This document shows, piece by piece, positions 1-11,299 of a stretch of 64,000 nucleotides of DNA. How positions within the stretch are numbered: position 1 is the stretch's first letter; each line of letters starts with the position of its first letter. Position numbers and translations under genes: made by a program. The stretch covers positions 1-64,000 of the forward strand of contig NW_026083287.1 in the NCBI RefSeq assembly GCF_020184175.1, written 5' to 3'. Below the pieces are notes generated by a model. The model ran no database searches. It worked only from the letters and a program-made list of their open reading frames with translations, and was not told where the DNA came from. This DNA comes from Aphis gossypii. Lineage: Eukaryota > Arthropoda > Insecta > Hemiptera > Aphididae.

Positions 1-274
1 CGACCAGTTGCAGCGCCTTCCAGACCGATCGCGCCGATTACGATACGACCAAAATAGAAATAATAATATTATATTTCCGATAATTATTATTATTTGTACA
101 GACACAATCAATTAATAATTCTATTATATTATATACAAAAACATAAATAGTAAAGCGTCTGGGAAAGGGTCTGTAATACTATAGGTAATTTATAATAATA
201 CAAGTTGAAAAAACATTTTATATTAATATTATACCATCGATCATTGACTAGATGGGTACTAGAATATTATAGAC

Positions 275-623
275 CAGCGGTTCTCAAACTGTGGTACGCG
301 TACCACTAGTGGTACGTGAAAGACTACATGGTGGTACGCGTAAGGCCACGTGGTGGTAGAACGGAAAATTAAAAATAAATATTCGATTCTGATCTCATTG
401 AAAATTTGTTATTTAATTCATATTTTATTTTAAAAAACTAATGAATAAAAATAATTATGTTGCAATATTTTACTGCCATATTATTTAACAAAATGTATTT
501 AACTAAAAAGTAAAGTATTTAAATTGTACAATTTGAATTGTTCTATTTTTAGTCATTAGTGGTACGTGACTGATTAATAATACACCTAAGTGGTACGCAA
601 AAAAAAAAGTTTGAGAACCGCTG
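275..623. mobile_element. hAT-type MITE with perfect 8-bp target duplication
   Basis: The element starts CAGCGGTTCTCAAACT and ends with the inverted form AGTTTGAGAACCGCTG. It is flanked on both sides by TTATAGAC (267-274 and 624-631), the 8-bp duplication typical of hAT transposition. The inside is AT-rich, with several GTGGTACG motifs near the ends and no ORF, so it is non-autonomous. The exact duplication suggests a fairly recent insertion. Its right end lies 67 bp before the ATG of the candidate gene at 691. Confidence 0.9.
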
Positions 624-690
624 TTATAGACGTATTACGTTTAGTGTTTTACTGGTTATCTTTTTCATTTATTTCTTTCCCTGTTGAAAA

Positions 691-2425
691 ATGTCAACAA
701 AAAAAACACGTGCCATCATTAAAAAGCGTGCCCGATCAGGTAAGACATGCATGAAAAAAAAAATGAAAAATATTCGTAATACACCGTAAGTAACATTTAT
801 TATTTACTATTTATAATTTATACATGTTATATATTTTAAATTGTTCAATTATTGAATAAAAAAAATAAAATAGAAAAATGTAAACTTATGTAGGTATTAA
901 AATATTATTTTAATTTATTAACATCAATATGAATAAGTACAGTCATAAGTATTAATCAATACTAATAAAAAATACTAGTGTGATGAATAGGGCTGTGAAT
1001 TTAATTGATGTGTACCACTAATTTTTATAATTTTAATAATAACCATACCTATCTACATGGGACATAGCTACATATTATTTTATAGTACTTATTAAAATCA
1101 CGAATGAAATGTTAAAACAGCAAAACACATTACGAGTGGAAAGTACTACTAAGCGTTATGAGCTTGGTTATATTATTTTTATATCGATTAAAATAACTAT
1201 CAAATTAATAATATATATTATTGTTTATACTAGATATCTTGTTATTCACACAATGTATTATCTAAATGACAATATTAATATTGTCAAACATCAACAATAC
1301 CATATTATTAATATAACCTATGATATTTTTTAGATAAAATAGCTATTATTGATTCAACAATAATATTATTAATTATTTTTGCGCCAGTAATGATAATTAT
1401 CATATTGACAATATATTATACTGTTTTAACAAATTATCTTGCTATTCACACAATTTATTATCCAGGTGACAAGATTAACATTGTTGAACTTCTACAATAT
1501 CATATTATTAATATTTTTTATTTTTTTTATTTTTATTTTAAAAGCCACTAGTATAAACTATGATAGCTTGACAATTACATAGTAAAAAAATTAATATTAC
1601 TAATGATATTTTTTTCGGTGTAGGTATATAAGCAACGATGACTTCGACCTGCAGCGTTCTATCGACACTGTATCTACAGAAGATAGTTTTTTACCTGTAC
1701 TTACAACTATTACAGAGTATGTATTTATAAATTAATTAATATAGACATAATAATAGTGTATAATATAATTTTATTTTATTTGTATATATAATTTTTCACA
1801 TGACATTTAAATTTAACCAACGGTTCGCTACCCCAGTTGTACTATAATACCTAACATTTAGTATTATAAGTACGGCAATCTTTTGAATACCGATTTATAA
1901 TAGACTAAATTAGTGGTTCTAAAAATGGTTATTCTTTGCCCTATATATATATATAAATTTGATGGCATTACATTATTTATTTAGGAAATTGTTAATGCTA
2001 ATATAACTTAAGATAAATAGAATTATACGATCAAATAAATAAATTAGATTAATATCTGATGGTATACAATCTGTATAATAGGTATATTAATTGAACAGTT
2101 TAGAATATAATACAATCAATACCTTTTATATATTATTTTTAATTTTTCTTATGTATTTTTAAGGAACTTGGTTATCAAAAGATCGTCGCACAACAAAAGA
2201 AAATTACTATGCTGGTTTTTTAGATGTTATGTATTATCAAAAAATAATATTAAAACTACTCATGGATTATACAAGCTAATTGGGCCAATCGCTAACGCAT
2301 CTACAGATAATTTGTATCGTGCATGTTTGGAAAATAATGGTGTTCCAAGGACTTGGAAATATATTTTAACACAATTCCCTAGTAAAATTAATAATTTCAA
2401 TAAAATATTGGCAATAAGAAGATAA
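691..2425 (+). CDS. Candidate three-exon gene with an out-of-frame SANTA exon
   Basis: Three consecutive segments can be joined into 149 codons: 691-785 (ATG after GAAAA, donor cc|GTAAGT), 1624-1716 (acceptor GGTGTAG, donor ga|GTATGT) and 2164-2425 (acceptor TTTTTAAG, stop TAA). Phases match at both junctions (2 and 2). Exon 1 encodes a very basic N-terminus (MSTKKTRAIIKKRARSGK); exon 2 is acidic and Ser/Thr-rich. The first 25 or so codons of exon 3 are read in a different frame from the paralogous SANTA exon at 19033. After a 2-bp insertion the family frame is restored (THGLYKLIGPIANAS and GVPRTWKYIL). It is either a chimeric gene using a broken SANTA exon or a chance open path over a pseudogene. 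No function is proposed. Confidence 0.35.
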
Positions 2426-3750
2426 TATGCAACCCCAACTGCTTAGTGCAAGAAACAATGACGGACAGTTATAAGTTTGGCGAAAAATTACTGCGAGTAA
2501 CAAATCCAAAGGTTCGTGTCAATCGTGCAATTAAAAAAAAAGAAGTTCCATTATTGCGTAGATTGTTTGTAAAAAAGTTGGTTGGCTCATTGGAAGTTGT
2601 GGATTTCGGTATCACAAAGGTATGTTTTAATGTTTTAATACTATTAGGTTACATATTTAAAATACTTATGTAATTACTAATATGCATGTTCCAACTAACT
2701 AAAAATATTGAATCTTTATAGGAGGTAGGTACTTAACTAAAATTATAATCAGCATATTTAAATATTTACATAAAATTACATCTCGATTAACTATGTCATT
2801 TTTAAATTATCATTGTTGAGAAAGTTTTTAACGTTTCTCATTAAAAAAAAAAAGTGAAACAAATGAATGTTTTATATCTTATTTTAATTAATTTTATAGG
2901 TAGATAACTAATTACAATAACTATTTTTAAAAACAGTACTTTAGTATTATTAAAACTCCTTAGTGTCCTTACTAATCCAATAATTTCAATAATACTATAC
3001 AAAACTGCATAACTCTTACACAAATAACTCATTAGCTACATAATATGAATATCAATATTCAACTATAGTTTCTTAGAATTTTAAATTTTAGATCATTAAA
3101 TAATAATGTTTTTAATGACTGCTAGAGCTAAAATGCTAAATGGATTATTATTTGTAAAAAAAATGTTGACAGCATTCAAAAATATTATAAAAGATTTATG
3201 CAGTTATATCTTATATGAAAATAAACTATAGGTATTAGGTAGTATATAAATATCTGTGTTCAATTTATTTCAAATGATTTGAATGATTTATGTGGTAGTC
3301 AGTGACACAAGTTAACACTTATAATGAGTAATGAAAATATAAACTGTATTAGCGATTAAATTGGTATCTTGTATTTTAATAATACCATTTAAGGTATATT
3401 TTTTAGACTTTAATTATCATCGTTATTTTCTTAGTAAGCACATTGAGAGTCGGAACTCAGAAGATAGTATTTTACACCAATTGTATTACTTCATACTTGT
3501 ATTTTACTATTTTAGTACATATTATGTAATTTGTGCCATATTATACGAATATAACATATATTTTGTACAATATCTAAAAATTAATTTTGTTAATTTATGC
3601 CACAACAGAAAACGAAATAGATTAATGATAATACAATCTGCGACACACTTTTAACATCAATTTTTGGAATTTATCAGCTAATAAATTTACTAATATCGCA
3701 ACAGCTGTGCGATAATACAGACACATGCCTGATCTAGATTAATCTAATCT
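1790..3750. repeat. Paralogous block, copy 1 (SANTA exon 2 and flanks)
   Basis: From the TGACATTTAAATTTAACCAACGG stretch near 1800 onward this block matches 18667-21900: intron 1 sequence, SANTA exon 2, the downstream intron and a tail ending near GATTAATCTAATCTAAAAA. Copy 2 carries about 1.38 kb of extra sequence (20178-21555) after the point matching 3385. Similarity is high throughout, including non-coding DNA, so this is a DNA-level duplication and not retroposition. The first SANTA exon is not included in this copy. Confidence 0.85.
2164..2634 (+). pseudogene. Damaged SANTA exon 2 (paralogue of 19033-19418)
   Basis: Aligned with the intact exon at 19033, this copy has a 2-bp insertion near 2230, a nonsense TAA (2423-2425) replacing an AAA codon, and another 2-bp insertion just after it. 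The conserved motif around GLYKLIGPI and the PRTWKYIL motif survive in pieces. Further on it keeps a C-terminal stretch (KKKEVPLLRRLFVKK then GSLE) that also exists in the gene at 4331 but is deleted from the gene at 17990. A donor AAAG|GTATGT follows at 2634-2635. As a SANTA protein it is broken; whether the exon is reused in another frame is treated in the 691-2425 entry. Confidence 0.75.
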
Positions 3751-4330
3751 AAAAAGTTCGTGGTTAAAATATTACGTATAATCCACGATTTAAGAAAAAA
3801 AAATCGTGGTATAATCAAATGGATGTTATCAACTGTACACGACGTAAACATTATACTGGCGCCGTGCTTATAGATAAGATATACCATAGAACATCATAAT
3901 ATTGTGATTTGTGGTTTATGTTCAATCTCTTAGATATTTTACGGCTCCTTGAACCTGTTGTTGTTTACTGTTTAGTGTAATAGTATTTACTGTTTACCGT
4001 TTTCAATGTTTTCATTTGAAATTCAACCATTGGACTGGCTAGTCGTTGTTCTTACCGATTCGGACGTGCGCTTGCTTTTAACCTCGCTTTTAACCGACTA
4101 CTGTTGTTTACTAAATACCGATTTGTATAATCTAAAGAATTAGTACTTACCGATAATATATCATATTATATTATAACGATTATTATTAGTGGATTCCGAC
4201 ATCAATCGTTGGTGATTATTTTATGGCGTTCGGTCTTTTTGTTCGTTTAAAATAAACAGTGCTATTGTCATTGTTATCCCAACGCGTATCGCTGTTCTTT
4301 TGTCTTAATCGAACTGTGCATCGATTATTA
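3751..4330 (+). other. Upstream region of the SANTA gene at 4331
   Basis: No ORF is convincing here. The block homology ends near 3750 and unique sequence begins. The last 300 bases are somewhat richer in CG dinucleotides than the surroundings (TTCGGACGTGCGC near 4060), which fits a promoter and 5' UTR for the gene starting at 4331. No clear TATA box can be assigned. In-frame codons extend upstream to 4259 without an ATG, so the coding start is put at 4331. Confidence 0.4.
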
Positions 4331-7300
4331 ATGATGGACAACCAAAGAGCAACGTCTAGTTCAACATTTCAACCGCAACAGACTGCACAACCGTCAGTCG
4401 AATCACTACTGTTCAACGATATTATTGAAGAGAAGAGTCAAATTTTAAGTGATTTGATGAATCAATTTTTACAAGTACAGCCTTTCAGTAAATTTGAATC
4501 GGAATTCAATTTATTTCTAAGGCGCATTAAACACATCACAAGGGAAGAACAGCGCAAAGGCACATACCGTCACCCAATACAGATACCTTCGTATAAAGAC
4601 ACGCCGACTGAAAATGATGTGTCACAGGAAAACAATCGGCAACATATTGAATCCTTCAATTTATTTCAACGACCAACGACTATCAAACATAAACCTAAAA
4701 CAACATTGACTTATAATGACCAATTGAAGAATATTCCTTGTACATCTAATAACTCATGTGATACAATTATTGAAGAAAGCATAATCAATAATAGTTCTGC
4801 TCATGAAAATCCTCAACAATCAAAATTCCTGCCACCAACTGCGCCAATACCATACTCAAAGTCATTACAAATTAACGATGCATTTCCCAACACATCCAAT
4901 ATAGCTAATGCTGATGATGTCATGGAATCTGATGCTGAAGTATTAGAATCTTTTAAGACACCAAGCAACAGTGACAATACCAGCACATCTCAACTTAATC
5001 AAGATCAGTCTAATTGTTCTGAAAGAAGCGATGAAAAAATTAAAGTCAAGAACTTAACCAACTGGTCGGTAAATTTGAAGGAAATTAAATCAAATAAGGG
5101 CAATTCAAAACCAGTCATCGCATTAACAAGTAATTAACTACTTTTTTTTTTGTTTATTTAGTCTTTTTATTGATATACAGGGTTAGGTTAAATAAATAAA
5201 AGATAAATCATGTTTAAAACAAAATTAACTATTCATTTTAATTTAATTTGAGTGTTCATCAATACATTCAAATAATATTTATTATTTTCTTGCTTTTGAA
5301 AACCTCGAAACCACATTATCGTATTTGATAATATTGATAACGAAGTGAATCCTTATCAACCTTAGATATTTTTTTTTAAATTAAAAGTTATGTTACAGAC
5401 TTGTGGTAGCTATAATACGGACGATTAGTGCTTACATCATACACATTATAAAATCTATAGTAAAATCTTATCAACAGATCCTCCATTGGATCCAAAAAAA
5501 AACTATTACTATGTACCTAATAATATCGTTTAAAATTAATATTTTAATTATATTTACATGTTGTGTAAGCAAAATTGTTTAATTTTATAAATTTTTAAGG
5601 TTTGTGTGTACTAATGCACTGTGCATAGTTAGCTTAATGAAAAATCATATACATTGAAAGTTTAAACTACAATTTTGTTCAAATTTTCTAAAATTATATG
5701 CTTTTCTTATAGTACGAAACATTTGTTTGAATCCAATTGATAAGGATTCATAACATTTGTGACGTAACACTAATCGTCCATATTAGTATATTACTGATGA
5801 AAACAAGACTTTTTAAAATACTTTTAGCCTTTAGGAACATAAATGGGATACCTATTATTTTTCTGAAAAATTATTATCAAATATAAAATGCATAGCTCTC
5901 AGGATCAAACAATTTTGAGATAATATATTTTTATGATGCATCATTAACTCTTCATATAAACTGTAAATAGTGGCAAACTTGAAAAGGCTAAGAATTCAAG
6001 TTAACAATCACATTAAAATATTCTCTTTCTAAATACCATTTAAATTTAGTCTAATAAAAAAATACTTGTTAGCCTAACCTATAGGTAATACCTATGAAAT
6101 AATATTTAATAATATAAATTTAAAATTTAAAAATGTTTATAATTTGCTTTTAAATGCTAAACATCTGTTATAACTTATTACTGATATTGAAAGAAAGCTA
6201 AAGAATAAAAATAAAATAGAATCGAAAAAATATAATAGTTAATTTACATGCATTTAATATTTTTAACTAGTACAGGAACAATCCATTGATAGGCCCTAAT
6301 GCAAGACAAAATGTATGGCACTAATTTTAACATTTTTTGAAACAGTAAAGAAGTAGTAATGTTGGTAATATTAAGTTCATCAATCATCATATTTTTAAAC
6401 ACTTCTCAAATAATCAAGTTAATTAAAATAAATAATTTATTTATTAAACAATATGTAATAGATATGTTCATATTTCTCAATTTTAACATAATATTAAATT
6501 AAAATAACAACAAAAAATAAACTATCAAAATAAATATTATATAATTGATTTTATTTTAAAATGTTTTTCTTTCTACATATCATACTTGCAAAGTCATTTA
6601 TTAATTTTTAAAGATCAATTTCATATTTTGTCTTTGAGTTTTCAGTATTAAGTATACTTTACCAGTTAATCTTTCTTGAGAAATTGAATTTCAAAGATAG
6701 TTTTTCAACAATTTTAATTTGGAAAATGACCTTTCAGTCATAATGACAGTAACTAGGAGACTTAAAAAATATATAATATAAGTAGTAAGAATTTCATCAT
6801 AAAGAGATAAAAAATGTAAATTTTAGAATTTTTATAATTGTCTTTTTAAATTTTATGTCCTATCATTATGGTAAAATAATATCAATCTATAATAGAAAGT
6901 TTATTTTTCCATTTTTTTTTATATATTATAACTTAGCTTCTTAATTTTTCCTACTCTTATTTAAACACAAAACCTGGACAGGGAACTCAATGCATACTTT
7001 TCGTCCCCTATTGTTACGGCACTGTTGTTTACTAAAACTATCATTAAATTGACAACTATTGTTAAGAACCCTTGAATATTACTTATTTGAACACTGTTAA
7101 CCAATTCATAAAATATTAGTTATTATAAATTACTAATTTAAAAATATGTAACAACCTAATGAAATATTTGAGATTTTTCATAACCATACAGTTTGCACTA
7201 CCCTCTAGATATAGTATTGATATATTTATTGGTTTTACTATATTTCATGGAAAAAAATATGTATTGCAATAGGTAGTAAAAATAACTTATCATATATTTT

Positions 7301-9032
7301 CAAGTTTTTGGTAGATACATGTAAGAAAATTAAAGAAATATAAAACAAAAATGTCAATATGTTAATGTTACTTTATAATCCCTCTCATAAATAATGTATT
7401 TTTTATTTTATGTTTGTAGGTACTTTATTAGCAAGAGATCAAATCACGGAGTTGAAGAAAGTTCATAAAGCTGGTGTTTTGGTAGCTCGAAAAGCAAAAA
7501 ATATTATCAAAACAGATAAAGGATTTTACCATCTAATTGGTTCAATTGCTGAAGGATCTCCACCTAATTTACTTCGTGCATGTATAGAAACAAATGGTAT
7601 TCCAAAGACCTGGAGAAGTATTTTAACGCATTTGACAACAAAAGTTGAAGTAAATCTCAATGAAAGTGTGACTAGAAAAGGCACAATCTATAACAAAGAA
7701 AAAAAAGCTAGTCATAATGTTCCTGAAACAGAAGAGTTTTCTGAAGAAGATTTACCTCGTGATTTACTCAATGGTCTCAATGACAGTGATTTTCGTCGAC
7801 AATTGTTACAACTATCATCACCGAAAACAACATCATTTGGAGGATGTCAAACTCCTAGTCAACTTTTGAAGCATAAATTTCATCGAAAGTTTGTTAAAGC
7901 TTGCTTAATCATTGGCAGTCTAGAAGATTCAGGTACATATTAATCACTTATTTTTTAACAAAAAAACATATTATTTACTTAGAAATGGCTATTTTTTTTT
8001 TTTTTTTTTTATTTGAATAAAGAAGATTATACATAGGTATTATATACAACAAATAATACCTATTTATAAGTAAATTTTTGAGTTATTATGAAATTCAAAA
8101 GAATTATATGCTTTATCTTTAAAATATTATTATTGGTACTTCCTTGTTATATGAGACTACTTATTATCGCAACTACTACAATATATTTAAAATTTAAGAT
8201 ATTTATGAGTTGCGTATCAGCATTGCAATTTACAATTAGCTATCATTACTTATATTATTAGTTTTTGTAATGTTGTGTTTCCTTTATATAATATTTATTT
8301 GATAGTTAAAAAAAGACCATTTTCCAGCATCAGTCAAATGTTGCTGTTAATCACATGTTGTTTTTATCTGTTTTTTTATATTTTTATTAGTTAAGTAATA
8401 ATAATATTGACAATTGGTCTCTATCTAAGACTGAATAAAAATCAGTAATGCTGCTTCAGGAATTTGTTATTTTACTCACCCAAATAAAATAATTACTAAT
8501 GAATTATATTAAAAAAACATTTAATTTTTATAATAAATTTATTATTGTAACTTGTTCTTAAATTTAACATTTTATTTGTAAAACTACCAATTATATTCAT
8601 GTTGTTACCGTGTATCAACGACAACAATATTATTCGTTGTATTAATATTATTATTATTGTTATTCAACATTAACCATTTATAGCTTATGAAGTTTGCTAC
8701 CAATAAATAATACTGTGTACCTAAGAAAGTGGGCAAATTTAGTATTATTAGATAGCAGAATTGTTATGTTTAACAAAACACTGTATTCTCGTATAACAAG
8801 AATGTACTTAATTATTTTTATATTTTAGTGTAACAAACAAATATTTAAATAATATTTAAATTTTATTTTATCTTTTTTTTAACATATTAATCCATTACTA
8901 TAATTCTACATTAAAAATTATTTTCAAAATAAATTTTAACATTGTTATTATACTATTTAATACATAACAATAAATAAATACAGTATAAAAATAATAACTA
9001 ATTTAAATGTTTTATTTATAGATGAACAATGA
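4331..9032 (+). CDS. SANTA-domain protein, Mis18BP1/KNL2-like (three exons)
   Basis: CDS is join(4331..5129, 7420..7932, 9022..9032): 1323 bases, 440 residues, with both introns phase 1 (donors aa|GTAATT and cag|GTACAT; acceptors TTTGTAG and TTTATAG). A second ATG follows at 4334. Residues 1-240 are polar, Ser/Asn/Gln-rich and probably disordered. A SANTA domain spans about 242-336: NWSVNLKEIK at the start (Trp245), the intron after codon 266, then KTDKGFYHLIGSI and GIPKTWRSIL (Trp331), matching the family pattern W, T..G..Y.L.G and GFP..W. A basic segment (HKFHRKFVK) lies before the C-terminus. SANTA domains occur in Mis18BP1/KNL2 proteins, which recruit CENP-A loading machinery to centromeres. 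No Myb/SANT repeat is visible, and the protein is short for that family. Polyadenylation signal at 9518. Domain assignment is by eye; function is inferred. Confidence 0.75.
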
Positions 9033-9517
9033 ATTAAAACAACAGAATTTCAAACGGTGCTTATACTAAAAAGAAATTGGACAATTTTAAAGATGCATTA
9101 AATTCAGTGAACTTGACTCCAAAAGTGTTGTGTCCATATATATCTTTGTTAACTTATTTTTGTTTTTGTTTTTAATTAAAACTGAAACTTGTTATATTTG
9201 TATTCCTATTAGTTTCATATTTTAAATTAATGATTTTGTTATGTTTAAATAGCATTAAACGCATTGTTACGTAAAGGCAATATTTTAAGACTGGCTAAGT
9301 ATTTCAAAGTTTTTTTATATGAATTTGATTTGTGAATCATTTTTTTTTTTTTTTTAATTAATCTACATAATATAAGATATTGCATAATTATATTAACTCC
9401 GCATTACATGTATTGCAACAATTTTGTATTTTTTTTTTTTATCATTTTTATCATTACTACTAATTTTTAATTTTGTATAAATATTTTGGCTTATTTTATT
9501 ATATTCAATTAGAAGTA

Positions 9518-9523
9518 AATAAA
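9518..9523 (+). terminator. Polyadenylation signal of the 4331 SANTA gene
   Basis: AATAAA within GTAAATAAAGAATT, about 490 bases after the stop codon at 9030-9032. AT-rich DNA offers other near-matches, so this is the most likely of several. Confidence 0.4.
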
Positions 9524-9728
9524 GAATTTAAGGCCATATTTCATTATATAACTATCAGCATTTTATTTTTACTGCTATTTTTCTTATTTTTTGTTTTTGT
9601 GTAGTTAACTTATTGAATAAAACGAATGTTTAAACTAAAATAATTTGTTAACATTCTCTCACCAAGAAATTACTGATATAAAAAAAACTAAAAATTATAG
9701 GCATGTTATTTTCTACAATATTATACAT

Positions 9729-9895
9729 TAAAACCTCTCTGTAACGGAATCACTTGTGTCCAACAACTTTTTCTGTTATAAAGAGTTTTTCGTTATAAAG
9801 AGATAGAACTATATTATATTATTTGAACCGAGGCTATTGACATTTTCCATTATAAGGAGGATTCTGTCTAATAGTGTCTGTTAAAAGGTAGGCAT
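9729..9895. mobile_element. Pogo/Tigger-like MITE, degraded
   Basis: The left end AAAACCTCTCTGTAACGGA followed by CTGTTATAAAGAG and CGTTATAAAGAG resembles the terminal repeats of insect pogo-like elements (AAACCTCTCTATAACGGACA type). A weaker inverted counterpart (CCATTATAAGGAGG, TCTGTTAAAAGG) lies at 9850-9890. There is no ORF. The exact ends and the TA duplication cannot be fixed. Confidence 0.5.
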
Positions 9896-10419
9896 TAGGT
9901 ACATTAGGTTGTCAAGTGTGTCACTATTATGAGTCCGTTACATTTTAATTCAATGGCTCACCATTGAATCTCAACGGAAATAGTCTATTAGTCTAAATGT
10001 CAATACAAAATTCTTCATAAGTAGTTTATTTTACTTTAAATAGTACAATTGGTTGATAAAATTTTTTTGAAAATATTGCATTTTTTATGTTATTAGTATA
10101 TTATACCATATTTCTATAAATACTGTAAAACTGATAAAATAGATTCTTAGTATAAATAAATAATATCTTATAATAAATTAAAAATGTTATTATGTACCAA
10201 TAATAAAATTCAAAATAATAAAATACTCGTATAATTTGTAAAAGTTTTAAGTTACCGCAGGTAATGTTAAAACAAAATAACGTAATTAACATCATTATTT
10301 ATCGTTTAAAATAAGTAATCTCATCCAAATCTAAACTTAAAATGTCTATAAAAATAAATTTAGCCTGTGTATTTTTATATTTTTATACAGATGTAAGCTA
10401 ACATTTACATACTCACATG

Positions 10420-11020
10420 GCTACATTAAAATATCGTCTATTCGTCTATACATATATCAAATTCAAATACAACTTAGACACTGACCACTATAACTCAAAA
10501 ACTACGCAACGTGCGTACTTGAAATTTGGAATAGATGTTATTTATTTTCAACGTGCATTTAGAAAGCATTTTCAAAAAATTTTAAATTTAATGTTGTTTT
10601 AGTGCAGTTATAAACTAAAATAATTATTATTCACTGCCAATACGAATTGTACTGCACGACACGACACGGCGCACGGCGGCCAGTGGGTTTCAAGAAACCT
10701 ATTCTTTTTGTCCGTCGTGTAGATAAGAATTGTTCCGAGGAGTTAATCGATAAAAGTAATCTCGTGTATCTCGCGTACACCAATACTCCTTAAGTCCTAA
10801 TATGAAAAACACAAAAATACACACAGGCGAATCCGGGGAATTCAGCTAGTATATAATATGTATATCATAATAATTAACAAATGTGTGTGTGTGTCACAGT
10901 GTGTAAGTCCACACGACTATGCGACGCACACAACCGTCGGGCGACGACGCGAATCGTTCGAAGTAAAAGCATCAACATAATATTATCGAGGCAACGGTAC
11001 AAAGTACAAAGTACTACAGT
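10420..11020. repeat. Composite dispersed repeat, copy 1
   Basis: Two parts recur near 44.2-44.8 kb. The segment around 10490 (CAAAAACTACGCAACGTGCG) matches 44660 in the same orientation. The segment 10640-11010 matches 44235-44620 in the opposite orientation, including the CTAGT/ACTAGC end, the GTCGTGTAGATAAGAAT stretch, a GT microsatellite at 10880 and the CpG-rich piece around 10910-10990. One part has therefore flipped relative to the other. The open frame at 10417-10602 lies inside this repeat and is not regarded as a gene. Confidence 0.7.
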
Positions 11021-11205
11021 ATTATGTTATTATGTTATTTTATAATGGGTACTAATAACACGTCAGTTATTGTATAATATGTACAAAGAATATTATTCAA
11101 CTACTACAACATTAAATTAAATTATCCATATCTAAGCAAAATAATCAAAATTTTTCTAAATTCAAAATACCTACAAAATAAAAAAAAAATAGATTACCCA
11201 TTGCA

Positions 11206-11290
11206 GGGATGGGCAATTTAAAGTAGAGGGCCAATTTTTAGAAAATTAAAATCTAGCGAGCCATTTTAATTAGCATTATATTTTGTTAAT
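11206..11290. mobile_element. One-sided hAT terminal fragment
   Basis: CAGGGATGGGCAATTTAAAG followed by GAGGGCCAATTTTTAG resembles the 5' end of Charlie-type hAT elements. No matching right end is seen nearby, so this is a truncated remnant. Confidence 0.4.
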
Positions 11291-11299
11291 AATAAATAA

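Noticed and set aside
2841..3032. Similar minus-strand frames at 2841-3032 and 19637-19831
   Set aside because: Similarity is explained by the duplicated block; the peptide is hydrophobic AT-driven translation without start context or domain.
3361..3654. 97-codon frame downstream of the damaged SANTA exon
   Set aside because: Ile/Tyr/Phe-rich translation of AT-rich DNA; the paralogous region around 21556-21800 does not keep it open.
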